In this document: positions 37,428 to 47,109 of the stretch, piece after piece | Position numbering within the stretch: position 1 is the first letter of the stretch | Layout of the letters: every line of letters begins with the position of its first letter | Assembly: GCF_020076305.1 (NCBI RefSeq) | Contig: NZ_JAIQXE010000003.1 | Span: 62,001-126,000, forward strand | Direction: 5' to 3' | Length of the DNA: 64,000 nucleotides | From: Flavihumibacter profundi | Lineage (GTDB): Bacteria; Bacteroidota; Bacteroidia; Chitinophagales; Chitinophagaceae | Made by a program: the position numbers and the translations under genes | The notes under the pieces: model-generated | Seen by the model: only the letters and a program-made list of their open reading frames with translations | What the model was told of the DNA's origin: nothing | The model's database searches: none

Positions 37428-37895
37428 ATGGCAAAGGAAAATAAACACAGGTCTTACCTGGGAACTGTATTAAGTAATCGCTGTCCGCGTTGCCGTGAAG
37501 GAAAAATGTTTGAATCACCTAATCCATATACGTACGGAAAGGTATTGAAGATGAATGATCGTTGCCCCGTTTGTGGCCAACCTACTGAAATTGAAGTTGG
37601 CTTTTATTATGGTACCGCTTACGTGAGCTATGCGTTAACTGTAGCTTTTTCCATTGCTACTTTTATTGCCTGGTGGGTTCTACTGGGTTTTTCCCTTGAA
37701 GACGGCGACCTGAGGGTATTGTATTGGGGGATAACCAATGCGGTGCTGATGCTTGCCCTTCAACCGGTATTTATGCGCTTATCAAGGGCCATCTGGCTCA
37801 GTTGGTTTGTAAAATATGAGCCCGATTGGAAGGAAAAAGAAATTAACCCGGAAACCCTGGAAAGAATTGTACCGGGCCAAATGGGCAACTGGTAG
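37428..37895 (+). CDS. DUF983 membrane protein
   Basis: A 155-residue protein with two CxxC pairs near the N-terminus (RCPRCREGKMF and RCPVCGQPTEIEVGFYYG), typical of DUF983 and probably metal-binding. Two or three transmembrane helices follow (about 66-88 and 98-118). The family is widespread in Bacteroidota and Alphaproteobacteria with no settled function. It follows murF by 58 bp and may share its transcript; a TAACTTCG element at 37402-37409 could alternatively be a weak promoter. Confidence 0.88.
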   Translation: MAKENKHRSYLGTVLSNRCPRCREGKMFESPNPYTYGKVLKMNDRCPVCGQPTEIEVGFYYGTAYVSYALTVAFSIATFIAWWVLLGFSLEDGDLRVLYWGITNAVLMLALQPVFMRLSRAIWLSWFVKYEPDWKEKEINPETLERIVPGQMGNW

Positions 37896-37901
37896 TTAAT
37901 A

Positions 37902-37962
37902 GTGAATGGTGAATGGTGAATAGTGAATGGTGTCGACTCACTATTCACCATTCACCATTCAC
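37902..37962. repeat. Inverted repeat of TGAATGG-type units between convergent genes
   Basis: Perfect 24-bp arms at 37902-37925 and 37939-37962 with a 13-bp loop that includes GTCGAC. Additional ATTCACC units continue to about 37983. It fills the gap between the stops of the DUF983 gene and xylA and could act as a two-way terminator. Same unit as at 14.06 and 29.3-29.4 kb. Confidence 0.88.
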
Positions 37963-37984
37963 CATTCACCATTCACCATTCACC

Positions 37985-39304
37985 CTAAATAAACCTGTTC
38001 ACCAGGTTCTCCAAAAACTCCTGGCGGCCGCTTCTTACTTCAGGCTCACCTTTTTCGATCGCAATATTTCGCAGGTCCGTTAATGTTAGTTTACCTGATT
38101 CAAATTCTTTTCCTGCACCACTGTCGTAAGAGGCATAACGATCACGGCGGATTGCGCGGTAATCAGATTCCTGCAGGATTGCATCTGCTGCCAGCAAGGC
38201 CCTTGCGAATGTATCCATACCACCAATATGTGCGTGGAAAAGGTCTGCGGCGTCTGTAGAATTCCTGCGGATCTTTGCATCGAAATTGATGCCGCCACCA
38301 CCAAAACCACCCGCTTCCAGGATAATCAGCATGGCTTCTGTCAGTTCATTAATATTGTTGGGGAACTGGTCGGTATCCCATCCGTTCTGGTAATCACCCC
38401 GGTTAGCATCAATAGATCCAAGGATGCCTGCGTCTGCGGCTACCTGCAGCTCATGCTGGAAGGTATGCCCTGCAAGGGTAGCATGATTCACTTCAATATT
38501 CAGGGAAAAGTCATTGAGCAAATCGAACTGGCGCAGGAAACCAAGTACAGTAGCGCTGTCATAATCATACTGGTGTTTAGTAGGCTCGCAAGGTTTAGGT
38601 TCTATAAAAAACTTGCCTTTAAATCCCTGTCCACGCGCATAATCGCGGGCCATTTGCAGAAAACGCGCCAGGTGTTCCTGCTCCCTTTTCATATTGGTAT
38701 TTAAAAGGCTCATATAACCTTCACGCCCACCCCAGAAAACATAGTTTTGCCCGCCAAGTGCAATCGTCGCATCAAGCGCTGCCTTCACTTGCGCTCCTGC
38801 GTGAGCCAGCACCTGGAAATCAGGATTTGTTGCTGCTCCATTCATATAGCGGCGGTGCGAAAATAAATTTGCGGTTCCCCAAAGTAACTGGATACCGCTG
38901 TTCTGCTGGTGCTGCTTTGCATATTCAGTAACAGCCTGCAACCTTCTTTCATTGTCGGCAACATCATTTGTAAAATCCACTACATCCACATCGTGGAAAC
39001 AATAGAATGGCATAGACAATTTGCCCATGAACTCAAAAGCCGCATCCATCTTGGCTTTCGCACGGTCAACAGCATCAGGGATACTGTTCCACCCAAAAAT
39101 ATGGGTTGGCTCACCAAATGGATCTGCACCATTTCCGCAAAATGAATGCCAGTAGGCACAGGCAAAACGGAGGTGCTCTTTCATGGTCTTCCCTGCAACC
39201 ACCCTGTTTTCGTCGTACCAGCGAAAAGCGAGCGGATTGGCTGATTCTGTGCCCTCATAGGCAATCTTGCCGATTCCTTTAAAATAGTCTGATGATGTTG
39301 ACAT
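37985..39304 (-). CDS. xylA: Xylose isomerase
   Basis: Interconverts D-xylose and D-xylulose; metal-dependent cytoplasmic enzyme. Family motifs seen are [11 protein letters not shown] at the N-terminus, YCFHDVDV (catalytic His), [52 protein letters not shown] and [20 protein letters not shown]. The start at 39304 ([10 protein letters not shown]) gives 439 residues, the class II length; the open frame reaches 39358 but would overlap xylB. It follows xylB by 20 bp in one operon. Confidence 0.96.
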   Translation of the reverse strand: MSTSSDYFKGIGKIAYEGTESANPLAFRWYDENRVVAGKTMKEHLRFACAYWHSFCGNGADPFGEPTHIFGWNSIPDAVDRAKAKMDAAFEFMGKLSMPFYCFHDVDVVDFTNDVADNERRLQAVTEYAKQHQQNSGIQLLWGTANLFSHRRYMNGAATNPDFQVLAHAGAQVKAALDATIALGGQNYVFWGGREGYMSLLNTNMKREQEHLARFLQMARDYARGQGFKGKFFIEPKPCEPTKHQYDYDSATVLGFLRQFDLLNDFSLNIEVNHATLAGHTFQHELQVAADAGILGSIDANRGDYQNGWDTDQFPNNINELTEAMLIILEAGGFGGGGINFDAKIRRNSTDAADLFHAHIGGMDTFARALLAADAILQESDYRAIRRDRYASYDSGAGKEFESGKLTLTDLRNIAIEKGEPEVRSGRQEFLENLVNRFI

Positions 39305-39324
39305 AACGTTAATGCTTATGTGTT

Positions 39325-40803
39325 TTATAAAATTTGTTTTTGCAATAATTGTAACCATTCCTGGTAAGCCGCCTCAAGGTTATCGCAATCATCCGGATGC
39401 ACGGTCCTGATCGCCTGCTGGCGGCTGAATGCATCTTTCACCTGCTTGTAATAACCACAACCGATACCTGCACCCAAAGCTGCACCTACACTTCCATCCG
39501 ATGCATACAAGGTTACCGGCACACCGGTAGCCGCAACAAAGGAATGCAGGAAAACATCACTTTGAAATAAATTTGCTTTACCCGCACGGATGCTGGTGGG
39601 GAAGACTTTGTTGCTGCGCATAATGTCAATGCCATAACGGAAGGCAAATGCAATCCCCTCCTGGATAGCCCTGAAAAGATGGGCTTGCTTATGCTGGTTG
39701 AGGTCTATTCCACTGAAATGCACACCCGTAACCTTGTTTTCCAGCATCCTTTCGCTGCCATTGCCAAATGGAAGCACCCTTACACCACCACTGCCAGCTT
39801 CTGTATTGGCAGCCAGTTCATTCATGGCAGCATAAGATAACCCGGATCCCAATTGCTGCCGGGCCCAGCTGTTTAAAATTCCAGTGCCGTTAATACACAA
39901 TAATACACCGGTGCGGGTTTGCTGGCGGGTATGGTTCACGTGTGCAAAACTATTCACCCTTGACAGTGGATCATAGGTTAATTGATCACTCACCGCATAT
40001 ATCACCCCCGAAGTTCCTGCTGTTGCGGCAACTTCACCGGGTTCTGTAACGCCAAGCGATAATGCATTATTCGGCTGGTCGCCTGCTTTGTAACTAACAG
40101 GAATGCCCGCCCGAAGTGATAAGGGCGCTGCAACTTTTGCGTCAAGTTGCCCGTGTTCTGAAAACACATCCTGGAGTGATGGAATGAATGAGTCCGCAAA
40201 GCCATAGTAACGCATCAGGGCGGTACTGATGGAATGGGTCGTAAAATCCCAGAAAACACCTTCCGATAATGCAGATGGTGTTGTTGTAACGTTACCACAT
40301 AAACGAAAAGCTATGTAATCACCGGGCAGCATCACATGGGCAACCTGCGCATAGGTATCTGGTTCATTTTCCTTAACCCAGGCGAGTTTGGAGGCGGTGA
40401 AATTGCCCGGCGAATTCAATAAGTGCTCCAGGCAGTATGCCGGTCCGAGTGCCTGGTTTGCTGCGGCGCCAATGGCAACCGCCCGGCTGTCACACCAGAT
40501 TATGGATGGCCTTAATACATTAAATTCACTATCGGTAATCACCAGTCCATGCATCTGGTAAGCAATACCAATGGCCCCAATATCAACAGGGTCATATTTC
40601 CCGCTTCCATTGGCTTTCAAAATCGCTTTCTGTACATGCTGCCACCAGGTCTCCGGCGATTGTTCCGCCCAACCAGGTTTTGGCGAGCTGATCGGCGTTT
40701 CGGTTTCAGGGTATTGTACCGTTGCCAGGCTGCGCTGGGTTGCGGCATCCACAACTGATACTTTAATGGAGGAAGTCCCGATGTCTATTCCCAGCAATAA
40801 CAT
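39325..40803 (-). CDS. xylB: Xylulokinase
   Basis: Phosphorylates D-xylulose to xylulose-5-phosphate for the pentose phosphate pathway. A 492-residue FGGY-family kinase with the N-terminal phosphate loop [27 protein letters not shown] (substrate site), and [16 protein letters not shown]. The C-terminal ATP-binding area shows [15 protein letters not shown] and [13 protein letters not shown]. First gene of the xylB-xylA operon, divergent from an AraC-type regulator. Confidence 0.95.
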   Translation of the reverse strand: MLLLGIDIGTSSIKVSVVDAATQRSLATVQYPETETPISSPKPGWAEQSPETWWQHVQKAILKANGSGKYDPVDIGAIGIAYQMHGLVITDSEFNVLRPSIIWCDSRAVAIGAAANQALGPAYCLEHLLNSPGNFTASKLAWVKENEPDTYAQVAHVMLPGDYIAFRLCGNVTTTPSALSEGVFWDFTTHSISTALMRYYGFADSFIPSLQDVFSEHGQLDAKVAAPLSLRAGIPVSYKAGDQPNNALSLGVTEPGEVAATAGTSGVIYAVSDQLTYDPLSRVNSFAHVNHTRQQTRTGVLLCINGTGILNSWARQQLGSGLSYAAMNELAANTEAGSGGVRVLPFGNGSERMLENKVTGVHFSGIDLNQHKQAHLFRAIQEGIAFAFRYGIDIMRSNKVFPTSIRAGKANLFQSDVFLHSFVAATGVPVTLYASDGSVGAALGAGIGCGYYKQVKDAFSRQQAIRTVHPDDCDNLEAAYQEWLQLLQKQIL

Positions 40804-40947
40804 ATGGCAATCATTAGATCGTTTAATATAGGACTACTAAATTAGACCCCGGAAAAAGATTTGGACCCTATTTTTTTGTTGATTTTACAAACTATTTTAA
40901 TATTTTTACAGCAGATTTATGCTCGTATCTGTTAATATAGTTCCACC

Positions 40948-41847
40948 ATGAAGCCCTTTATTGAAAAACTACCCATCGAAACAGAAAATTCCTTCGTGGC
41001 ACGTACTTACCGCACTCCCCACTTTGAAGTTCCCTGGCACCAGCATCCGGAACTTGAACTGATTTTATTTACCGAAGGGGAAGGCAATGCTTTCGTTGGA
41101 AACCATGTTGGCAATTTCACCACCGGGGATATTTATTTTTTAGGCAGCAACCTGCCGCATACATTTCAGAAAGCAAATGATGACCTCATTACAGGTGCAG
41201 TTGTGGTGCAATTCCTGGGCAACTGCTGGGGCGACAAACTTCTGGAAATGCCGGAATGCCGCAGTGTAAAATTGCTTTTCGATACTGCAAATGCCGGAAT
41301 GAAACTGCACGGCGAGACCAGGGAACTGTTAATACCGCTGATTACACAACTGGAACATGCCACCGGAATTAATCGCATCCTGCTCCTTTGGCAATGCCTT
41401 GCGCTGATCAGTGCAAGAAAAGAATTTGAACTTCTATCTACCCAAAACATGGCCAACCTGCAAAGCCGCCTGCAGGCCCGGATCGATAAAATATTCCAGT
41501 ACACGATTGAACATTATGCCGATGGCATAACGCTTCAGGAGGTTGCCGACCAGGTAAATATGAGCACCCCGGCATTTTGCCTGTATTTCCGTAAGCATAC
41601 CAAAAAAACATATATCGAATTCCTGAATGAAGTGCGCATCGGGAAAGCCTGCCAGCAATTAATAGATACACAAAAATCGATCAGTGAAATTGCCTACGAA
41701 TGCGGCTACAATACACTTGCCAATTTCAATAAACAATTCCTGAAAATAAGGAATATGCAGCCGAGCCATTACCGGAAGGTATTTGCTGAGAGCACGGCAG
41801 TTAGCCATGAACACCTTGCAGCATCGGGAAAATCCTACTTTCCTTAA
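40948..41847 (+). CDS. AraC-family regulator with cupin sensor domain (likely xylose regulator)
   Basis: A 299-residue regulator. Residues about 20-100 form a cupin-like ligand-binding domain (PWHQHPELELILFTEGEG, GDIYFLGSNLPHTF). Residues about 190-285 carry the two helix-turn-helix motifs of AraC proteins (ITLQEVADQVNMSTPAFCLYFRK and SISEIAYECGYNTLANFNKQFLK). It is divergent from xylB, separated by 144 bp, so control of the xylose operon is the natural inference. The 144-bp gap is AT-rich and shows no clear palindromic operator. Confidence 0.88.
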   Translation: MKPFIEKLPIETENSFVARTYRTPHFEVPWHQHPELELILFTEGEGNAFVGNHVGNFTTGDIYFLGSNLPHTFQKANDDLITGAVVVQFLGNCWGDKLLEMPECRSVKLLFDTANAGMKLHGETRELLIPLITQLEHATGINRILLLWQCLALISARKEFELLSTQNMANLQSRLQARIDKIFQYTIEHYADGITLQEVADQVNMSTPAFCLYFRKHTKKTYIEFLNEVRIGKACQQLIDTQKSISEIAYECGYNTLANFNKQFLKIRNMQPSHYRKVFAESTAVSHEHLAASGKSYFP

Positions 41848-41880
41848 CAGCCGCTTAACGCTGGTTAATACTGCGTTAAG
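41844..41880 (+). promoter_or_regulatory. TTAAC tandem array A, upstream of the GH18/CE4/GT2 gene
   Basis: Half-sites begin at 41844 (TTAAC), 41855 (TTAAC), 41865 (TTAAT) and 41876 (TTAAG), spaced 11, 10 and 11 bp. The first overlaps the AraC gene's last codons. The core also forms an inverted repeat, GCTTAACGC (41853-41861) with GCGTTAAGC (41873-41881). It ends 67 bp before the downstream ATG. Proposed binding site of the OmpR-type regulator encoded at 47110. Confidence 0.7.
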
Positions 41881-41946
41881 CAGCCCTAAATCACCGTCCG
41901 GGCGGTTTTTATTGAGTTGCTTTGTATTTGGAAAAAGCAACATATT

Positions 41947-44900
41947 ATGTCATCTACACGCCAGATTTTTCATACCGGGTCAAATAGAAGATGGGCCCGC
42001 TTTAAATGGAGCCTTGGTTTATTACTGGCACTTATTTCCATTTTGCTGCTGACGCTTATCGCTTCCCTCTGGATGAATTACCATCCGGATCTGCCGGTAT
42101 TATACAACCGCAACGAACAATTGAAAAGCATTTTGAAGCCTAATGAAAATTTTATACTTGAAAATAAAATAAACAGGGAATACGCAGGGTTCAGGTCCTT
42201 TATCGCCGAAAGAAAGGACAGCATGGAGAATAAGCAGTCCTGGGTAAAATCGAACCAGTCGGCACCGGTAAGGGCTGCTTTCTATGTTGCCTGGGATGCA
42301 CAATCTTATTTCTCCCTGCGTAATAATATTTCCAAATTAAATATGGTATTGCCGGAATGGCTTTTTATTGACCCGAATGCAGATACTGTTTATACAAATA
42401 TTGATCAACGTGGATTAAAAGTGATCCGGGAATCAGGCGTGCGCATTGTCCCGATGTTGTCCAACTTCTTCAATAACGATTTCGATGGCGAAGCCGTTCA
42501 CCGGATCATATCTAATCCCCTCAAAAGAAAACAGGTTATCGCCAGTGTTCTCAATATTTTGCTATCTAATCATTTCGACGGCATTAATGTCGACTTTGAA
42601 GAGCTAAAGGAAAAAACAGATGAAAACCTGGTTGCTTTCCAACGGGAACTGTATACTGCTTTGCACCAGAAAGGCCTGCTGGTAAGCCAGGATATATCGC
42701 CATTTAATGAGGACTACAACTACCGCGAACTGTCCCGCTACAATGACAATATCTTCCTGATGGCCTATGACGAACACAATTCAGAAAGCAAACCCGGACC
42801 TATCAGCTCCCAAAAATGGATTGAAGCTGCAATGGATGCAGCCGCCAGTGAAATACCTTCCGAAAAAATCATCCTCTGCATTGCCGCTTACGGTTATGAT
42901 TGGCCGAAAGGTGGGGCAGGCACTGATATTACCTACCAGGAGGCATTGACAACAGCCTCAGAAAGTGATGCAAAGCCTGAATTTGACAATGATACCTACA
43001 ACCTGCATTATACGTATTACGATGACAATAACCTGGAACACGAGGTTTATTTCACCGATGCTGCCACAAACTTCAATACGCTGCGGTTTGCTGCAGAATA
43101 TGGCATAAGCGGGGTTGCCATGTGGCGGCTCGGCAGTGAAGACAGCAGGCTTTGGCAATTCTATGATAATGACGCTACAAAAGCCGGATTGAAAAACTTT
43201 GACCTTGCTGCACTGAACCATGTGAAGGAAAGCAATGATGTGGATTATATCGGCGAAGGGGAAATCCTGGATGTAAAAAGCAATCCGACACCAGGAAAAA
43301 TAGCTGCTGAAATAGATTCATCAGAACTGCTTATCAGTGAAGAAAAATACATCAGCCTGCCCTCAATGTTTGTGGTAAAAAAATTCGGCACCGCCAATAA
43401 GAAAATAGTCCTGACTTTCGATGATGGTCCTGATCCGACTTATACGCCAAGGATCCTGGACATCCTCCACAGGGAGCATGTTCCGGCGGCTTTTTTCATG
43501 GTTGGCCTGAATGCTGAAAATAATATTCCACTTGTAAAGCAGGTTTATTCCGAAGGCCATGAATTGGGAAACCATTCCTTTACACACCCTAATATGGCAG
43601 AAGTGAGTACAACCAGGGCCGAACTGGAAAGGAAGCTCACCCGTTTACTCATTGAATGTATTACCGGGCATAGTACACTTTTATTCAGGGCGCCTTATAA
43701 TGCGGATAGCGAGCCGGAAACCATGGAAGAATTAAAACCTGTGGCAGATAGCAGGGTCGATAATTACCTTACTGTCGGGGAAAGCATTGACCCGAATGAC
43801 TGGGAACCAGGTGTAACCGCAGATACCATCCTGAGCCGGATAATCCAACAGCAGAAAAATGGCAATATCATTTTATTGCACGATGCCGGTGGTAACCGGG
43901 AAGCTACCGTACAGGCTTTACCCCGGATTATTGAATACTTTAAGGGACAAGGTTACCAATTTACTACAGTAGCAGGTTTGCTGGGTAAAAAAGAGCTGGA
44001 CCTGATGCCTGCTGTTCCCCAAAAAAGCGGGTTCTATTTGATTAAGGCCAACTACTTTCTGGCAGACATCGGGTATTATCTATCAAGGTTCCTGAACATT
44101 CTCTTCTTCTTATTCATTGCAGCAGGTGTATTAAGGCTATCAATAATGGCCGTGCTGGCACTTAAAAAAAGAAAAAAAGACAGGGAAGCATTACCATTGG
44201 CAAACCTGGCCCAACCTTTTGTTTCAGTAATTATACCCGCTTACAATGAGGAGGTAAATGCGGTGCGGTCCCTTGACCTTTTACTGCAAACTGATTACCC
44301 GAATATTGAATTCATATTTGTTGATGACGGCAGCAAAGACAATACCTATGATAAAGTATGGACTGCGTTCCATATGAATAAAAAGGTAAAAATACTAAGG
44401 AAACCAAATGGCGGTAAAGCTTCGGCGCTCAATTACGGCATACAGGAATCCACTGCAGAATTTGTGGTATGCATCGATGCTGATACGCACCTGTTGCCGG
44501 ATGCCATCAGCAGGTTAATGGAAAATTTCACCCATCCAAATGTGGGTGCTGTTGCCGGGCAGGTTAAAGTTGGCAATGAAGTGAACCTTCTGACCCGGTG
44601 GCAGAGCATAGAATATACAACCGCCCAGAACTTCGACCGACAGGCTATGGCCGCTGTTAATGCAATTACCGTAGTTCCGGGAGCTATTGGCGCTTTCAGG
44701 AAAGAAGCCTTGCTGAATGCTGGCGGGTTCACAACAGATACCCTTGCCGAAGATTGTGACCTGACCATCCGGATGCTGTTAAAGGATTATACAGTTACTG
44801 AAGATAGCAGGGCCATTGCAATAACAGAAGCCCCTGAATCTTTATCAATGCTCTTAAAACAACGATACAGATGGAGTTACGGCGTGCTTCAAACCAGCTG

Positions 44901-45324
44901 GAAACATCGGAAAGCACTTTTTAATACCCGTCATAAATGGCTTGGCTTTTTTGCCTTGCCCAATATCATCCTTTTCCAGTTTATCATCCCGGTATTTGCA
45001 CCAATCGCCGACCTGCTGATGATTATTGGCTTACTCACAGGCAATGAAGGCAAGATTATACTGTACTACCTTCTGTTTATGCTCATTGATCTGAGTATTG
45101 CCCTGATGGCCTTTATCCTGGCCGAAGAACCGGTTTATAAACTTCTATGGCTGCTGCCACAAAGGATTATCTATAGGTGGCTAATGGTATGGGTCCTGTT
45201 CAAATCATATTTCAGGGCCCTGAAAGGGGAATTACACAGCTGGGGAGCTTTAAAAAGAACCGGGAATATAGGCCCAGACACCATTTTTAAAACACCGGGA
45301 AAAGACCCGGTTCCACAAGGATAA
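41947..45324 (+). CDS. Trifunctional GH18 / NodB deacetylase / GT2 exopolysaccharide synthase
   Basis: A 1125-residue membrane protein with three enzyme domains, counted from the ATG at 41947. After a transmembrane helix (about 21-43), residues about 105-425 are a GH18-like glycosidase with the catalytic motif FDGINVDFEE (E218). Residues about 480-680 are a CE4 polysaccharide deacetylase: TFDDGPD (490-496), HSFTHP (543-548), LFRAPYN and ILLHDAGG. After another helix (about 712-738), residues about 757-1000 are a GT2 synthase (IIPAYNEE, FVDDGS, IDADTHL, EDCDL, QRYRW) followed by C-terminal helices. It is suited to making and partly deacetylating a beta-linked GlcNAc-type polymer. The upstream in-frame start at 41917 is less likely. 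Confidence 0.9.
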   Translation: MSSTRQIFHTGSNRRWARFKWSLGLLLALISILLLTLIASLWMNYHPDLPVLYNRNEQLKSILKPNENFILENKINREYAGFRSFIAERKDSMENKQSWVKSNQSAPVRAAFYVAWDAQSYFSLRNNISKLNMVLPEWLFIDPNADTVYTNIDQRGLKVIRESGVRIVPMLSNFFNNDFDGEAVHRIISNPLKRKQVIASVLNILLSNHFDGINVDFEELKEKTDENLVAFQRELYTALHQKGLLVSQDISPFNEDYNYRELSRYNDNIFLMAYDEHNSESKPGPISSQKWIEAAMDAAASEIPSEKIILCIAAYGYDWPKGGAGTDITYQEALTTASESDAKPEFDNDTYNLHYTYYDDNNLEHEVYFTDAATNFNTLRFAAEYGISGVAMWRLGSEDSRLWQFYDNDATKAGLKNFDLAALNHVKESNDVDYIGEGEILDVKSNPTPGKIAAEIDSSELLISEEKYISLPSMFVVKKFGTANKKIVLTFDDGPDPTYTPRILDILHREHVPAAFFMVGLNAENNIPLVKQVYSEGHELGNHSFTHPNMAEVSTTRAELERKLTRLLIECITGHSTLLFRAPYNADSEPETMEELKPVADSRVDNYLTVGESIDPNDWEPGVTADTILSRIIQQQKNGNIILLHDAGGNREATVQALPRIIEYFKGQGYQFTTVAGLLGKKELDLMPAVPQKSGFYLIKANYFLADIGYYLSRFLNILFFLFIAAGVLRLSIMAVLALKKRKKDREALPLANLAQPFVSVIIPAYNEEVNAVRSLDLLLQTDYPNIEFIFVDDGSKDNTYDKVWTAFHMNKKVKILRKPNGGKASALNYGIQESTAEFVVCIDADTHLLPDAISRLMENFTHPNVGAVAGQVKVGNEVNLLTRWQSIEYTTAQNFDRQAMAAVNAITVVPGAIGAFRKEALLNAGGFTTDTLAEDCDLTIRMLLKDYTVTEDSRAIAITEAPESLSMLLKQRYRWSYGVLQTSWKHRKALFNTRHKWLGFFALPNIILFQFIIPVFAPIADLLMIIGLLTGNEGKIILYYLLFMLIDLSIALMAFILAEEPVYKLLWLLPQRIIYRWLMVWVLFKSYFRALKGELHSWGALKRTGNIGPDTIFKTPGKDPVPQG

Positions 45325-45341
45325 AACTTAACCAGATAAAT

Positions 45342-45369
45342 AAAGCCATTCACTTGCGTGAATGGCTTT
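45342..45369. terminator. Bidirectional hairpin terminator
   Basis: Perfect 12-bp arms, AAAGCCATTCAC at 45342-45353 and GTGAATGGCTTT at 45358-45369, with a 4-bp loop and flanking A/T. It sits between convergent genes and can serve both strands. Confidence 0.88.
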
Positions 45370-45403
45370 CTACGTATCAAACCATTGGGTACTTGCTGGA
45401 CGC

Positions 45404-45652
45404 TTAGTTCTTCTTTGGAGCTGGCTTAGTTTCAGTAGTAGCCTTTGTTGAGGTAGTAGTTTTTGCTGGGGTTGTTGTCTTTGTTGAGGTACTTGTCTTT
45501 GTTGAGGTAGTTGTCTTAGTGGATGTTTCTTTCTTTTGTGCCTCAGTTTTAGTGGCGGGCTTTTCTGTTGTTTTAGCAGCCGGTGTTGTCTGGGCAAATC
45601 CAATTCCTACCGTGGCAAGCAGCATGGAAGCTGCTAATACTAATTTTTTCAT
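45404..45652 (-). CDS. Small secreted Thr/Lys-rich protein
   Basis: An 82-residue protein with a clear signal peptide (MKKLVLAASMLLATVGIGFAQ), leaving a mature chain of about 61 residues made almost entirely of Thr, Lys, Ala, Ser, Pro and Glu in short repeats such as STKTTT and TKTEAQKK. It should be disordered and strongly cationic. No family is recognised. It is divergent from the histidine kinase gene, and the TTAAC array B lies between them, 87 bp from its start, so shared control is possible. It may coat or crosslink the envelope, which is speculation. Confidence 0.75.
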   Translation of the reverse strand: MKKLVLAASMLLATVGIGFAQTTPAAKTTEKPATKTEAQKKETSTKTTTSTKTSTSTKTTTPAKTTTSTKATTETKPAPKKN

Positions 45653-45738
45653 TTTTCGAAACTTTAATTTTTTAAAATAATCTGGTTAATAACAAATATT
45701 ATTCAAACTTCCTGCCTAATCCAAACATTCGGGCATGG

Positions 45739-45775
45739 TTAACCGGGCTTTAACCAGGGTTAACCAATTGTTATG
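45739..45775 (+). promoter_or_regulatory. TTAAC tandem array B, upstream of the histidine kinase gene
   Basis: Half-sites begin at 45739 (TTAAC), 45750 (TTAAC), 45760 (TTAAC) and 45771 (TTATG), spaced 11, 10 and 11 bp, the same phasing as array A. It ends 61 bp before the kinase ATG and fits autoregulation of the two-component system. The divergent small secreted-protein gene could also be controlled from here. Confidence 0.72.
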
Positions 45776-45836
45776 GTAAAAAACCGGGTATTCAAGCCTT
45801 ACAAGGGGAAGCTATTTTATACGACATTTGTTACTC

Positions 45837-47108
45837 ATGCGGTCATCAACTACCCGGATATTAATACTTCTCCTGGCAATTACTATCGCAGCCATCATTG
45901 GCCTCCAGATTCACTGGCTGCAAAAAACCTATGCCTTTGAAAAAAATGTATTCAACACCTCGGTGATAAAAAGTATACGCGGACTTTATGAAGACATGGA
46001 CCTGACCCATGAACCCGGCAGCCACCTGAGCTCTTTAATTGAACATCCCAATCCAAATATCTTCCTGTTTAAAATTGATAGCATACCCCAAAAAGACAGC
46101 CTTGCTTATTACCTCAAAAATGAATTCGAAGATTTTGATGTGTATACAGATTGCCGGGTAGCTGTATATAATTATTCCCGGCAAGGTTTTATTTATGAAT
46201 CCGTCATTACAGCTACTGCACCAGGAAAAAAATTTACCGGTATGGCGCAATTGGTTCCGGTAAAAAAGGATTTCTCCTACGTTTACCTTTTCTTCCCCAA
46301 CCGTAACCGCTACATTATAACCCAAATGAATGCCTGGATACTTACCAGCTCATTATTGCTCCTGTTGCTTATTGGATTTTCATTCGCGATTTACTACCTC
46401 TACCAGCAAAAATTCCTTAATGAAGTGCAGAAAGATTTTATCAATAACGTAACCCATGAATTTAGCACCCCGCTAATGGTTATCGACTTGTCTACTGATG
46501 CACTTACCAAACAATCGGTTTTACAGCAACCTGAAAAAATCGCCAAATACGCCAATTCAATCAGGCACCAGAGCGACTACCTGAAAAGCCATATCAAAAA
46601 CCTGATTAACACTGTTGTGGCCGACCAGTATACTTTCGCCATTAAAAAGACCGCGGTAATTCCTAATGAACTGATCAGGCAGGCTGTACTCCAGTTAGAC
46701 CCTATAGTAATGGATAAAAAAGGAGTAATAGAACTCAACCTTGAAGAAAACAACAAGGTAATCCAGGCTGATAATGAAAATCTTTACCTGGCCCTTTTTA
46801 ATATTATCAACAATGCCCTGAAATACGCAACCCAACCGCATGTAATTATCAATACTTATTCCCATAACAGCCACTATTATATCAGCATAAAGGATAACGG
46901 TATTGGCATTGACGCAGTTGAACTAAAGAAAATATTCAAGAAATTCTACCGTGGACAAAAAGGCAACCTGCATAACTCAAAAGGGCTTGGACTTGGCCTT
47001 TATTTTACAAAAAAAATAATTTCCCTGCACCACGGAAACATACACGTAAACAGCATCCCCGGCATAGGCACTGATTTCACAATTGAATTACCAGTAAACA
47101 ACATCTAA
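45837..47108 (+). CDS. Sensor histidine kinase of the envelope regulon
   Basis: A 423-residue kinase. Transmembrane helices at about 7-24 and 164-187 enclose an extracytoplasmic sensor of about 140 residues with no recognised fold. There is no obvious HAMP domain. The dimerisation motif is NNVTHEFSTPLMVIDL (His about 207), and the ATPase domain shows NIINNALKYA, KDNGIGID and GLGLGLYFTKKI. A TTG nine bases upstream is in frame, but the ATG at 45837 is preferred. The stop is one base before the response-regulator ATG, so the pair is co-translated. Confidence 0.92.
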   Translation: MRSSTTRILILLLAITIAAIIGLQIHWLQKTYAFEKNVFNTSVIKSIRGLYEDMDLTHEPGSHLSSLIEHPNPNIFLFKIDSIPQKDSLAYYLKNEFEDFDVYTDCRVAVYNYSRQGFIYESVITATAPGKKFTGMAQLVPVKKDFSYVYLFFPNRNRYIITQMNAWILTSSLLLLLLIGFSFAIYYLYQQKFLNEVQKDFINNVTHEFSTPLMVIDLSTDALTKQSVLQQPEKIAKYANSIRHQSDYLKSHIKNLINTVVADQYTFAIKKTAVIPNELIRQAVLQLDPIVMDKKGVIELNLEENNKVIQADNENLYLALFNIINNALKYATQPHVIINTYSHNSHYYISIKDNGIGIDAVELKKIFKKFYRGQKGNLHNSKGLGLGLYFTKKIISLHHGNIHVNSIPGIGTDFTIELPVNNI

Positions 47109-47109
47109 A

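Noticed and set aside
37902-37983. Tandem ATTCACC units as a possible CRISPR or minisatellite
   Set aside because: Seven-base units without spacers, arranged as an inverted repeat; better described as an intergenic hairpin repeat.
45404-45652. Repetitive GTTGAGGTAGT-type DNA that could look like a CRISPR array
   Set aside because: Repeats are short, irregular and in frame with a Thr/Lys-rich secreted protein; there are no unique spacers of even length.
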